A stretch of DNA of 64,000 nt from Nymphaea colorata (GCF_008831285.2 NC_045143.1:5403503-5467502); one strand, 5' to 3'; positions 15,092 through 28,394 are shown, counted from the stretch's first letter. Notes: generated from the letters alone by a model not told the origin. Numbers and translations are program-made.

Positions 15092-18000
15092 CTAACCACT
15101 GTCTGAGCACAAGTTCTCAAATCCCATGTACTCGTGCTTTTCGATCTTGTGGATCATATTTGATATGCCAACTCCACCTGTGAACATAAATTTTGCACGA
15201 AAAGCGAATGGACTGTAAATATATTGACAACTATGACAAGAAAGGAGAGATTCAAGATAGACAAACTGCGATCAGAAGGAGCAGCAATAGAGTGAGTAAA
15301 CTAAAAAACTATAAGTTCAATTAAGAAAGTAAATTTTCAAGACGAAATCAACTCAAGTTGTTATACATGCAGAATCCCTTTGCATAAAAGTGCTGACACG
15401 AGAAGTTACAAAGATGCACCCCTCAGAGATGAGTAAGGTTATTAGTTCACAGATTGAAAGAAAAAGAGACAGAACAGAGGCATTAATATTAGGAAAATGG
15501 TATCAATTCTGACAATTCAATTAACTGCTGAAAAGTCATGAAATTTCTGGGTACAAAGCCTGCCCAGGTTCAAAAATCAACTAATCAGTTCAAAATAAGA
15601 ATTATAAGTCTCATTTAATTATTTCGAACGCCTCAGTCTGGCAAGAGAATGGTAATTGGTGCCAACTTGCCACAGCAGTTTATTGCTTGGAATGTAGGCG
15701 AAGACACATTAAATTTAAAATTCCCACCATAATACAAATCAAGCATCTTTTTTTCCATGGAGGGAAATTGGGAAATATTGATCATAGAATTTAATTAATT
15801 CTTACCATTTTTTATAACAAACCAAGGATCTCTGTTTCCATAACAGAAGTAAGGAGATGTTGATCATGCATGGAAAAGCATGTTCAGGGGCCGTCCAATG
15901 GTTCCATAGATAATGGGATTGGGCTCTTACCTAATGAGATTGCACTAACAAAAATTGTGGAGGCCAAAATGAAGATAATAATTGATGCTCTCCCCAAAAC
16001 GATAATCAACTTTCTCACAACATGTTGCCCCACAAATGCAGCTGCCGTAGCTACAGCAATGAAGTACAATGCTGCCATGGAACAAAGAGAAATGATGCTT
16101 CAGTCTATACCAGTTTCCAGACCTGCAAGAACAATATAGAGAATGCTCTGTTTTTCGTACCATACGGGACAGGAATTCGATTCAGAAGATAGTACTCCAC
16201 AACGGACATGGATGAGGAGAATGTCATGACAAAAGTAGCTGTAGCGCTTGCAACCTGTCAAGAGATGATTTTTAATATTTAATGAGGGTATATAAAGGCT
16301 TCGAATAAATGCAGGATGACAGATGCGTAACGAAAGTTGGCCTATTTATTTGTATAGGGAGAATTTGCTACATAAAAGGAAAAAATATTTACATTTAATA
16401 AGATACCTGAGGAGGAATGCCCAGCTCTAGAAACAGAGGAACTAAGATGAATCCTCCTCCCAAGCCAAGAAGGCCACCTACTATACCAGCCAGAGTGCCA
16501 AAACAGCAATGCAGGACCAGCTGATGGGTCTTCCAGTCTGTAGCTTCCTCACCCTTGGAAGCAATCGTCCTCCTTCCTTTGTACAAGTTAACAGCTTGAA
16601 AGAACGTCGTGCCAACAGCAACGGGGATCTGAGAGCATCCACCATTACTCAATCCTCTCTTACACACTCAAACGAAAATAAACAATAATGAAGTAATTAA
16701 CGCCTGCAGGTACTCAACCTGAAGAAAGTTCAAAACCCAATATAAGGTTGAGCAGGTTCTTGTGTAATTCTGCACAGGCCGACAGAAAAGTGAGCAGGAA
16801 GATTAGTTCACTGTATGTCATGTACATCTTTTTTATAGGGATAAACAGAGTCTGCCTTAATGATGACTAACCTTTGAAATCTGAAAGCTAAGAAATGCGA
16901 TCCACACAAAGATAAGAATGAGAAGCTCCTTCCAGTAGACATTCTCTAGTAAAGGAAGCTGCATGGTCAAAGTCAAAGTCAGTGGAAGTTAGCCGCCTCA
17001 TGAGAATTTGTGAAGGTCATAAAAAATGAGGACTTACACTTTCATCTCCAGAATCTTTGCCCTCTGTCTTCATGCCATTGCCACCAGACTCCAGTTTCTC
17101 CCCTTCTGAAAGTTGGTTTGAAAAATATAAATGTCTAGAGGTAGAGTTAGACCATCAGAAGTAAATGCGTGGTGATATCTAGTTGATTTGCCCTCCCAAA
17201 CAACTTACACCCCTATCCTCCTACTACTTTCCGGAACCAATCGCTATATAACATTAGAAGAACAGAGTCAACAGAATAATTCAGGTGGTCGGTGTTCATG
17301 TGAGTTGATTCTTAAGTTGCATATGTTTTAGGAAAAAATGCGCATTTTCTTGTTTCTACAAAAATTTTAGCCTGAGAACCCACTTCTGAGTGTTGAAAAA
17401 AGGTCTAACTCTAGTTATTTAGAGACTGATTTTCACTAACTAAATCTTGAATCCATCCGTATAATCTGCTTTGAATGGCAATGCATGATCGTGAATCTTT
17501 TATGAGAACTGGAAAATTGCAAATTGAATGAAAGAAAACTGCGACCAACGTACCATTTTCTTTAGTAGCCCTGGCAAGCTGAAACCAGACAATATCAGTC
17601 GATTTTAGATCATGAACAGATCTCGAAACCCCACTGAAAGCAAACATTGATTGCTACATTTTTGTCAACTGAAGGACATACCTTTTTCATTTTGGTTTCT
17701 TTCTTCCAGGTTTCAACGCCTTTGCGGAAAGCTTTCGTTGAGGTGACTGAATGAATGCACAATCAGGGTGGCCACATTCAATAAATTAGCTCCTATTCCA
17801 ACTATGCCCAACTTGAGAAAAGAGCATGACCTCAATGAAGGATTTATTCATTACCCATGAAAATGAAAATCAGCAGCACAGTAACCATCCATTCTGCAAA
17901 CACCACATTGAAGGCGACACCTATGCTGATTCCAAGCATAAGCATCGGCTGAAAGAGCAGGGCCAGGTCGTAATCAATGATGGGCAGTGGCAGCGTCGGA

Positions 18001-21000
18001 TGCCTAAGCTTCAGGTTGTAGTACACAGTCGATCCTGCTGCACCCATTATCATACCTGTGGTAGAAAAGATAAAGACTGCTGCTAAGTGTCAGCCATTAA
18101 TGGCCGGTAACCGTTGCAAGGAAGAAGAAAGCACAGATTTCATTCATAGAAAAGGAAGTAGCAGCAGTAAGCAGAGTTGACGTTCCTCGGAAGTTAACTC
18201 AGTTCGTGTTAAAGAAGGGAAAAAATTTCGCCTTCAGTCTAAAATTTTTTTGTTCTACTTCAAGAGCTGAGGGCCATAAATTTCCTAAGAACTGCTAAAT
18301 AGAGATGCCAGGTTAAAGTTGTTCCTCAAGTTGAACAAGAAAGCTTAATAATTTAATGGAAAAGGTTCTTCAGTAATTGACATTTTCTTTGGGTCCTCTC
18401 CTTCGGTTCGCTGCATAAAGGATTGCATTTGCACATGATATGGTGAACCACAATGTTTAAGTTTTTCATGATTGAGGGTGTTCACATCAACCAAAAATTT
18501 CACTATAGCTGAGGCATAATTCGGACATATTTAACTTGACATCTAAGGGTGTTCAATGGGACGAGCCAACTTGATCTCAACTCAAACTTGCTTAGTTAAA
18601 TTTCACTTGAACTTGAGATGCAAAACAAAGAAAAAACTTTCTTAAAATGAACAAGTTGAAAACTTTCTTAAAATGAACAATTTGAGTTCGAGCCAGGCGA
18701 GCTCGATTTGTGTAAACTCGACTAAGCTTGCAAAGTGAATATTAAAATCACAAAACCATCATAAAAATAAATCGTTCCAGCAGCTTTCCATCTTGCTAGC
18801 AAGGGTTATGTTTGGAGTTCAGATCCAATAATCTTCAATCATGTTGAAAAATGAATTTTTTAGTAAAAAGATTCAGCTAAGCTCAAGCCAAATCTGGGCT
18901 CAAGCTTAACCAAGCCAAGGGTCGAGCCTGAGCTCGAACCAAGCTTGAGTTACTTGAGCTCAAGCGGAGTTCGAGCTGAATCAGCTCTGCTCGAACTTAG
19001 CTCATGAACTGCCTTACTAGCACCCTTCACATTATTTTCTCACTATCGTTCAAGTGATATTGTTAATCTTTTTCGTTTAGCTTATAAATCAAACACGATT
19101 TGTTAGGACCATGAAGCCCAAATATTTGAGCGCTTTAACAGCATGATTTTGCATTGTAGGAACTTTGTCCTTGCAACATTAAGGTACTAAAGTTTGTCGG
19201 TCTCAAATGTGACATTCCAACTCGGCGACTTCCACGAATCACCTTCACCATTGACTGGGCTAGCCCTTGCTGTCTGTGATGCCAGATGATTTGCACCAAC
19301 ATCACAGATCAAACATGAAAATCGTTCATTTATGGTGAACCCAATTCTAGTCCAGTCTGGTACTACTTTTGCCTTTCTATATCCGAGGGGCCACACTACA
19401 GGAGTGCCTAAGGCCTTCATAAATCCAAATGTGGGCAATATGTACGTGTATTAGGCAGAGTACCCCTTGTACCCTATTTGGACCCAGGCCCAGACCGGTC
19501 CCGCTTGCAGTGCCACATCTATTTCAAGGTGAATGAGAGAAGGTAAACAATTCAGAACAGTATGTAACTGTTTCATGAATATGGTCGAAAAATAAAAAAT
19601 ATTTACAAAACACTTAAAAAAATGTTTTATCATGGAACAATTACAAATGATTCCATTTACCAAACGGGCCCTTAAGTTAAACGCGGTCGAGGGTTACAGT
19701 GAATCTCTAATGCAAATTTACCAATTAAAAGGTGAAAAAAAAGGAAGGAAAGAAACAAAGAAAGAAAGATATGGTCTTACATTTCGAGATTGCGGTAGAC
19801 GACTTTGCGTCGAATCCGATGATGAGGGTAAGCATGGGAACAAAAATGCCTCCTCCTCCAACTCCTCCCACACTTCCAAATGCTGCTCCAAAGAAGCCAA
19901 TTAGGGTCCCCAGTGCAACCTTCACATTGTTGGACATGTACGATCCATAATAGACCTGATCATAAGATTAATGATCCAAAAGTTAAAACCCTTGATGCCC
20001 AAAAACGTTTGCATGTATAATATGTACTAGAAATGCTTGCTTTGTAATGTAGCCGGCTAATGAGGCCCTTTGCTAACACGATAACTAAGATCTTGCCAAG
20101 AACAGGTGAATCCTTCTTTAGTCTTGTCAAATACATGACAGCATCACATGGGACCTCGACGTTTTTGCTTTCTTTTGTTTTACTACGGGGATAAAAACAA
20201 AAGCCACTGTTTATTTCCTCTACTTTATGAGAGTAAAAAAAAAATTGACTGAAGGGCACAGATTGAGCAAAGAGCAGCGGATTCACTTTGTCTGGGGTGG
20301 CTAGAAAGCTCACACGACTGATTCATAATTGATTGTAAACTTCAAACTTGGAGTGCAGTAGAGGCTTTCAATATGGCAGACAAGACCACATGTGATTCGA
20401 CTAACTTTTGGAGCTAAAACTTTTTGTGCTAGCCCTACTTAAGAGCTTAGCATTTGTCCTCAAGATTTATGCACGTAGCGATGGGGGGATCAAGATGGTT
20501 GTTTGATAAGCCAATTGTTAGTTCGATCCTCATTGATATAAACTCATCTAACTTTTAAAGTTTTATGCCGCTAAGTGCAAACTACAAAGTCTCTTGAGTG
20601 CAATTTCTTCCGGGAAGATATCTAAAACAAAGTCATGCCTTTGTCCATGTGTAAATTCATTTAAAAGGAAAAGTTATAAGAAAATGTTCAAATATTCATG
20701 GAGTAACTAAAATGCGTCAAAATAAAAGGTTATTCAATCAAAACTTGAGCGTGTTTTTGGGAGGAAGAGAAAAGGAGAAAAAAATGAAGAAGAGATGGAG
20801 AACTCGCCGGCCAAGCATGTGGGTACACATCCGACAAATTGGGCTGCCTCAAAAAATTTATGAGCCTCTGCAGTTCGTCCATCTCCGTCTTCGACCTCGC
20901 CGCCGCCCTCCGATCACGCAGCATCAGGTTTCGCTCGGCCGAAGTGGCCAAGACCAGCGCCGACATGCAGGTTAACGCCATGAACGCTGCCCACCTCGAG

Positions 21001-21035
21001 TTCCTCCACCACGCTGCTGCTCCCCTTTCTGCCAT
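15092..21035 (-). CDS. TauE/SafE-family membrane transporter, copy A, complete, 12 exons
   Basis: Plant TauE/SafE-type multi-pass membrane protein; bacterial relatives export sulfite or organosulfonates, but the plant substrate is not established. Minus-strand exons: 21035-20808, 19955-19781, 18055-17855, 17746-17682, 17578-17554, 17105-17038, 16958-16872, 16769-16719, 16628-16407, 16254-16161, 16071-15931 and 15177-15092, giving 480 residues. A hydrophobic signal-like segment covers about residues 15-31. The two half-repeats each carry a glycine-rich motif: [15 protein letters not shown] (103-117) and [14 protein letters not shown] (351-364), the latter followed by [16 protein letters not shown]. 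The tail [13 protein letters not shown] is typical of plant members. All junctions keep frame. Intron 1 is odd: its donor is GC (CCG|GCGAGT, 20807-20806), and exon 2 begins 15 nt further upstream than in copy B, adding about five residues. All other introns are GT-AG. No stop or frameshift was seen. Confidence 0.92.
18545..19027. repeat. Repeat with short inverted ends in TauE-A intron 2
   Basis: The segment begins aagggtg and ends with its reverse complement caccctt. Inside, variants of gagctcgagc, aagctcaagc and gttcgagc recur many times on both strands, so the sequence can fold on itself. Related words occur at 42719-42780 and 25190-25330. It is probably a decayed non-autonomous DNA transposon. 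The 7-bp ends are short and no convincing target duplication is seen, so its boundaries are tentative. Confidence 0.5.
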
Positions 21036-24000
21036 GCGGCCGCTCTCTTCTCCGACCTTCCCCCTAACGTACAGCGCCTGCCTCCTCTGTTCTCCTTTAA
21101 AAACCTTGAAAGCCTTCTAACTGCTTCTGATCACAACAAGAACTTAGTCCCTCCCGGCCTTCTCCTCCATTCGCTTACATCAAGAGCCAAAGGCTTCCGG
21201 TGTCCACGTCGGAACTAATTCTCAGAGTGACCGGCCATTAAGAGTCTGGACCTCCGTCTTCGTTCTTCCTTCTGATGATCTTCAGCCTGCCACTCAAACG
21301 AAACGAAGTGTCCACGTCGAACGGAGGTCCGGCAAGCCGAGCGGTTCGGACGAGAATGGCTGCGTCGGTCTTCCGGCGAGACGGAGGACGAACGAAGAGG
21401 ATCTATATATCGAGCTTGGAAGACAGTCAAAGAGCAATGCAGTTCAGTAGGAAGGAAGGAAACGAAACCAAATGGTTGAAGCACGAGTACTGCAATGGGA
21501 CAGTCTGCGTCTTCCTTCTGGTTTTCTTCTTCTTCTCCTCCTTTTGCTGAGGGAGCTCCAAACTTATAATACAACTAAACGACGGTACTGCTGCTGACAG
21601 AGAACTGAAAATGATCAAGGAGAACAAAAAAGAAAGAGAAGGCTATGTGCCAGCATGTGGATTCCGAGTCGTGCCAATCAACCGATCTGGCACTGCTCGA
21701 GTTGTGGCTTGTGCTAATGAGAATTTTGTATCCCTTAAATCAAGGTGTTGTATTAATCAATATCCGATTCCCAATTGTATCGGAATTCTTAAAATCAGAT
21801 TCATATCACCGGCAATAAGAATGGGCTGTATATTTTCTTTTTCTCATGTATTGTTAGTATAGATTTGGGCTATTTTCTACCATATGTGTTTGCAACATTG
21901 CTCAAATTCATGATCAAAACTGACAAAACAGGTAGCCCCCAATGCTCTTAAAGTTGGCCCGTATCAGTGATGCGCATATTCTGCAAATGAGATGCATAGC
22001 TAGCAAGTATGATATTGCTTTTTAATATATATTATCTAGTTTTAAATCAATTTAAAGTATTTTAGATTATTCAAATTCATAAGTAACTTCATAAGTTTTG
22101 AACCATCTGGATGACTTCTGCACCAAGAATTTGAGAAAAAAAATGAGTCCCACAGTCGGACTTTCGTAGTGCAATTGCAGAATTTCTTTTAATGGAAGCC
22201 TTGAGCTCCACTCAACTCGCCCATGGTGCCATGATCGCGGCTCATGCTTGGACATGCAGAATTAGACAAGAAGATGTCCGGTTCAACGTTATTTTTAGCG
22301 CAACTTTTTAAATTTTCATGATTTTCTGAGCGGAATTTTCTGCCATCTATCTAATAATATAAAATTGTGAAAATAGTTTAGAAAAAAAATTCATAAAATT
22401 ACGCCGTATTTTAGAAAAAAAACTATATATATATTTTGGACTTGACAATGATAAAGGTGACACGGTCTGACGCTACGCATCGGACGAAGCGTGTCTGAAC
22501 CGGTTTAAAACTCTGACCTATTTCTAGTTCTAGTAAACCGGAAAAGCGTTGGAAATCGTGGGGAGTACAACATAGCAGAAAGAATGTTTGTTTTGAATTT
22601 TAATTTATGTTATTTGTAATATTGAATTTGAGTCATAAGTCCCGACTTTCAAAAGATATTGGTTGGGTCGACTTTCTTCGAAATAATAAAATGAAATATA
22701 TCTTTTGATACAATAAAATGAAATATATCTCTAATTTTTTTTTCAATAAAAAATAATTTGATACATTTTAAACTTATTTAACATAAAATATAGAAAATAT
22801 AAACTCATACTGGTCCTATACCATATTTGCAAGAAGTCAAATAGGCTGATATGGCTTCATATTAACCACACTGACTCATACATTTATTAATGGGCTACAA
22901 ACAAAAAATCATACTGTGTCAAACACATTATCCATGTGTTGAACAACCGCTTTTAATGCGGGTAGTGAGATGGATCAATTGAATTATGGTAGTTGTTTGT
23001 GTTATGAACGTGCTTCAATCTTTGATATGAAACTATAAGTTCATACGAGAGTCCAACTGCGGTTAAAATACTATTGAAAATTAAAACATATTTTAATCAA
23101 AATAGGTAGACAACCGATTCACATGGTCGATTCAAGAGTATCACATGTCAACTTTCGAGCATTTTAAAATCCAATTTAAAATTTTTCTATTTTGATCATA
23201 TTTCATGCATTGATATATTTATTTAGTGAAAATGAGTTTTCAAATACTTTTTTGACCAGTTCATCACAATCTTACCAAGCACACGTTACCAACTTACTCT
23301 TGCATCGCGTCCTTTTATATATTATTGTGAACAAGGCTACAAAAAGATGTCATGTACATTTTAAACGTATATACAATCCCAGGACACAGTACAAAAAAAT
23401 AACAGATCAATAAAAGGATGAAATTTCTACTAAGTGCATATTTATTTCTACGGCGACAAGTAATCTGCAATGTTCCGTCGCTTCTTGAACAACGGAGACA
23501 TTTTGTCTCCTGCCGCTCAATGATCTCATCATGTCCTGGAACACGAGCCCTGGTGACCACTCCCCCACATGGGCGGCAGTAGGTGGGCCCCAAACCTCCC
23601 TCCCCTTTGGAGCAGGGCCCAAACCCGAAATTTGTTCCTGTGATTGGACCGAGATCCGGGCCGCGAGACTAGGGATCACTTTGACATTATTATTATTGAA
23701 AGGGACGTGTCCTGTCCTCCTCCAGCCGTGCTTTCTCTGAGACCCGTCTAGCCCGGGTTCGGGTTTAGTTAGGCAAATCTTGAAGATCCAAATCTGGCGC
23801 ATCGCAGGATCGATATCACCTAACTCTCAGTTTTGAAACTCGGAACAATTTGAGACATTCGCAGGAAACTGCCGTCTTAGATTTTTATGATTCGGCAAAA
23901 TTTAAATTTGGAAAAAGTCTTAGATTAGAAAAATTGGATTTGGAATCGAATTGGCCATTGTGCAGATTCATTTTTTTTATAAATGTAAAAATGCATGTAA

Positions 24001-24690
24001 ATATTTAAAATAAGAAAAAATTGACAAAAATATTTGGAAAACAATAACAAGTGACGCATGACAACTCCATAATGGCCGAGTTTAATTTAATTCCAAACCA
24101 AGCCCTAACCCGCCTCAAACAACAAAAAAAAAGAATTACATGTAAACTTTAAAAAATTTCACTTGTTTTAATATATATATATATATATAGCTCTGATACT
24201 CGATCTGTAGAGAGTTGGATGACGGTATCAAATTTAAAGTATTAGTGGCTGGGAATACCTTATGCAGTCATATGGCTAGTGATCATATGGCTTATGACTT
24301 TACTAGGCTCTCTTGACGAGTAGTGTGACTTGCTTTTTAGGCATGTTCATGTGACACAGCTTCCAGGTTAAGGTGCATATGCTTTTTGAGTCATAGAATT
24401 ATTATGAGTGTCAGAGAAGCTAAAATTATTGGTTAATGTCTTCACCATTTGAATCTTACAGACATTCAAAAGAAGACATGAAGGGGATGCCACTGAAATG
24501 GGAAACCTAGCTCTCATAGCTCCCTCCCGATCTATGGTTTCTACAACTGTGAGGTGGATTTTATATTGTATGGAAAATAGAAAGACATCTTATACTAGGC
24601 CTTTATGTATCTCCTACAAGAAGAATGTATGCAGATGTCATTAGCAGAGCTACCGTGTGACTGTGACTGTTATGGGCCACTACCCATGTC
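21036..24690. other. Gene-poor spacer, part 1 (upstream of TauE copy A)
   Basis: 21036-21600 is GC-richer and is probably the leader and promoter of TauE copy A. From 21600 the DNA is AT-rich. 23430-23800 is a GC-rich island with a 131-codon open frame on the minus strand, but its protein matches no family I know and other frames are also open. A short AT run lies at 24171-24189. No gene is called. Confidence 0.4.
21403..21409 (-). promoter_or_regulatory. Candidate TATA box of TauE/SafE copy A
   Basis: The minus strand reads TATATAG here, inside a GC-richer stretch about 370 bases upstream of the ATG of copy A. It would imply a 5' UTR of about 330 bases or a leader intron. It is the best TATA-like word near the start, but the distance makes it uncertain. 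Confidence 0.3.
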
Positions 24691-24835
24691 AGCCTATATG
24701 AGATCTTTTGATGTGATGGAATTGAACCTAGGTTCAGTAAGCCACTTTAGACTCGGGTATATACCCGAGTAGCCCAACCCACTAACCTAGAAACTCCATC
24801 TGGCTCCGCCACTAATAAGGGCTTCTCCGTGTTCC
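24690..24835. repeat. Dispersed repeat fragment with 20-bp palindrome
   Basis: This contains the perfect palindrome actcgggtatatacccgagt at 24751-24770 and a smaller one, gaacctaggttc, just before it. It is followed by ctggctccgccacta. The reverse complement of that word (tagtggcggagccag) resembles words at 42109 and 50350, suggesting one family of dispersed fragments. The family and its ends are not defined. Confidence 0.4.
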
Positions 24836-27800
24836 GTGTTTGCTTTGTCAAATTACTTGGTTCACCTCTCTCAGACCACCTAAACATAACAAATTTAGCC
24901 ATCTAGCACATAGAGAAAGATAAAGAGAAAAAGACAGGTCAGATGGAAAATGTCTCTTAGATAAGTGGAAAAAGGTGGGAAATGAAGAAATGCCATGCAG
25001 TATACGCCTGCAATTAATAAGCGCAATGAAATGAAGAAGGGAAGGGTTTAGCAACTCAAGAAGAAGAATGGACGGAAATATATCATGTATACGCCAAATA
25101 GAAGAGCGTTAGCCAGCCATTGAAGGTATCGTGAAGTTTGTTTCCCCTTGGACCCTTTCGGCCTTTGCAATTCTATCTTCCCACTGTTAGTATTCCTCAT
25201 GAGCCAACAAGCCAAGTTCCGACAAACACGACTTGTTCCTTAAATTTTAGCTCACTCGTGTCTTGGCGGGTCTAACTCATTCAGTTGTACAACTAAGTTG
25301 ATCAAGCGAGTGTATTTCAAACTGAACTCATTCAAACCAGGAGCTACATGGCTGAATTTTCCTCAATATTGGTTCCAACTCGTAATGCAGATCCTCCTGA
25401 TGCTAGAAGAAATGAAATATAATCTTGGTACATTAATCTTTTAATCCCATGCATTGACTTCAGTTTCAACTCAAGTAAAATGTATGCTTTCTTATATTGA
25501 TCTCGTTCGTGTTTATTAGAAAAGAACAAACAAGAATCTTGAGAACTTGTAGCTAGCGATATTTCAGTTTCTGGATGTTCGAGCTTCAGCTGGCAGGAGC
25601 AGTGCAGAACAAGAATATTATGACTCCGGGAGGGACGGAACGTGGTTGATCAATTTCCCGCGATTATTTGCCCACTTCTCGCCGGAGATCGAGTGGTAGG
25701 CCATGGTTGGCCGAATTCTCCGACTCCTCACTTCCCCTTCCCCTCCATATGGTTCGAAACGAAACCTGCCATCTTCTCACGTTTCTGGGAGCGAAAGATG
25801 CCAAGTCGATGGATGGCCACAGAAGATCAGTCACTGAGTATTTGCTGCAAATCAGCCTTTGCATTTAAACCAAAGGTTTTTTTTTTTTTACATGTGACGT
25901 CGTCTTTCTCAGAAGGAAGAGAAAGAATAATTTTTGTGTATATTTGATGTTCGTTTATGCAAATTACAGTACGAGATTGGCCTATGGAAGTTAATTACAT
26001 AGTTAAAAACCTTGAAATCCATCTTCTACCAATTTAAGTTGTGTGCAGAAGTAGGAAATTAGGAGGAATAAATATTCATTGATTAATTTTTGTCTGCACA
26101 AACCACATAACTGCTAGAAGATATAATATATCAGACGAACATCACATAATGAATGTACATGCATAATATATGGTATTAAGACACTGATTGATCAAAGAGC
26201 GGCCGAGCTTTCCACAACCCCAATCAGATCACGAATGCACGTCCTCACCGTTCATTTGATCCGAAGACTTGGACGTGACAGCATCCAAACACCATGGAAC
26301 TCAAAATGAATGATAAACAAAGAATAGTGACTGAAATAAAACTAAGATCACATGCAGGCGATATGGGGAGATGACAAGTGAACGTGTCGTTTGGCTTAAT
26401 TTAGTTTAATTTAATTTAATAGTTGAATACATATTTGATATCTTTAGGACTTTTCAACCAAAAAATTTTAAGCACATAATATAATTGACATTAATTTAGG
26501 ACTCTACTAACATCACACGCCCTCAAAAATAGATGTCATATTGGAAGTTGGTTCGATCAAACCTGATCTGCGACTATGATCCAAACGATTCAATTGGTTA
26601 ACAGCATTAAATAACCAAATTAATCTGATCTGCATTTCATTATTCCGATCACTTAGAGAAGAACCGAGCAATCGATGGCCAAGAAACATTTTAAAACAGA
26701 AAATATCTTCTTTAATAAAATTATTCAATGGACAATCCGGCAGGGAAGAAGGTTTCAAAAGACGAATCCTCTACCAAGCACATAACCAACATCGCAGATC
26801 CGGCACATTCAGTGAACACCTTGTTCCAATTTTATCGGATGAACATTCTCTGTTATACAATTCACACACTAAAAACAATGATAATTCTCTATTTTTCGAC
26901 ATACAAACACACACACAATGGGGATTACAATATCGGATAACCCCATTGTATATTGCTAGAAATGTTTGAGAGTGAGATGATTGTCATTCTTTCTCCATTT
27001 TAGACGTGCTAATCTAGACCCTTTGTCATGATATGAGTTGTATTAGTAATGGCTCTTTAACCAGTTTACCCATTCACTAGTTCCATAATTCGATCTGCGG
27101 TTTCTTGTGTTTGCATTCAGAATCAAGTATTCCTCATGTATTAAAACGGTCATGGAAATAGTCTTTTACACTGCCCTTAACAGAAAGCATGCATATGTAT
27201 TATGTTCTCGGGTAATGGGACATGGATTCTGATTTATATTTATTTCCAACTTGGGTTTGCAATAATTTGTAATTATATATATATGTATGTGTGTGTGTGT
27301 GTGTGTATTGCGTTATGCTATGAGGGAGAGTTTGGACTGTAATGTCTTTGGGACTAAAAAATTCACATATTTAACTTTTAAAGCCAAATAAAAGAGAAAA
27401 TGGTTTGGAACTAAAAATTCACATGTTTGCTTAAATCTGCTTAAGTTGGATGTGGTAAAACCTAAAATGGACTGACATATGATCTGTTATCATGTAAGAT
27501 AATAATGATGTTAAAAAGAACATAACTAAGTTTGATGATTAATTTACATAGGTAGGGAATTCCCGGCACCTAAACGGAGTTTGCAAACACGTACATTTTC
27601 ACAAGATATCACATTCGGAACCGATCCATCGTCGTTTTAGAATCCGCATCACAGCATAAAACCCTACGTAGGATTGAATTTGGACGCGATAAGTTGAACT
27701 AAGTCCTGAGTGAGATGATCATTTCCCGCTGTTAAAGGGCAGTCCCGTGGGAATGATCTTATTAGAAAGCACCGTTTTCATTTTGAGTCCACTTATTTGC

Positions 27801-28173
27801 AAGATTTGAAGAAACACTACCAACCTTTTTGAAGATGTATATTCAATGGATTAAGCATGCTGTAAGTTGTATTTTTTTTTTTTGTATTAACCTCAAATTA
27901 AAGCTTCATCTCCCTTATTTCACTAATTAGTTCTTACTGTAGCTAACAACTATAGTTGCAGACCTGGTACGCGGGGGAATGGAGGAAGGGTAAGGGCTCT
28001 GGATGTTTGGCTACGCGGTAGGATGAAATACTGTTCATGCTGACCCAACAACTACATGAGTTGCACATATAGTGCCATTGAACACAGCTAATTAAGTAGC
28101 TCAAAAGCTGGTTTGAATTGGATTCGCAGCCATACCATAAAATTGATAAACACTCGAAGTTGCAATCTTTCTT
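24836..28173. other. Gene-poor spacer, part 2
   Basis: Mostly AT-rich non-coding DNA. 25190-25330 contains remnants related to the repeat in TauE-A intron 2. 25640-25870 is somewhat GC-richer with a 101-codon open frame but no recognisable family. 27283-27307 holds a short TG microsatellite. No RNA gene or complete coding gene is supported. Confidence 0.4.
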
Positions 28174-28394
28174 GGGGATGTAAACGTATTGGATAAGTCA
28201 GACTATTGATCCGCATTTGAATTTGTTCAGTCGAATTTGATAAAGAAATCGTCGTCTTAACTAAATTTAGATTTAAATCCGATGTGCAGTTTTATAACTA
28301 AATTAAGAAAAAAAAAAAGTCAGAATTCAATTGCGGTTACACAAAATTCGATCAAAAATTAAATCCAACCTGAATTCTAACTTCTTACATCCCC
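28174..28394. repeat. Short inverted-repeat element with ggggatgtaa ends
   Basis: The left end ggggatgtaa (28174-28183) and right end ttacatcccc (28385-28394) are perfect 10-bp inverted repeats bounding 221 bases. The inside is AT-rich with repeated aaattcg/gaatttg-type words on both strands. Similar internal text (gtgcagttttataactaaatt compared with gtatgcagtttcataactgaatt) recurs at 51780-51810, which suggests a family. I could not identify a target-site duplication. This is probably a non-autonomous DNA element. Confidence 0.55.

Noticed and set aside
19640-19675. accaaacgggcccttaa as a MITE end
   Set aside because: It resembles a Harbinger-type end, but no matching left end was found within the next few hundred bases, so no element is called.
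21215-21574. 119-codon minus-strand frame upstream of TauE copy A
   Set aside because: It matches no family and overlaps the probable promoter and leader of copy A; other frames are equally open.
27717-27760. Short hairpin (gatcatttcccgc / gtgggaatgatc)
   Set aside because: The stem is only about 12 bases with a mismatch; such hairpins are expected by chance.
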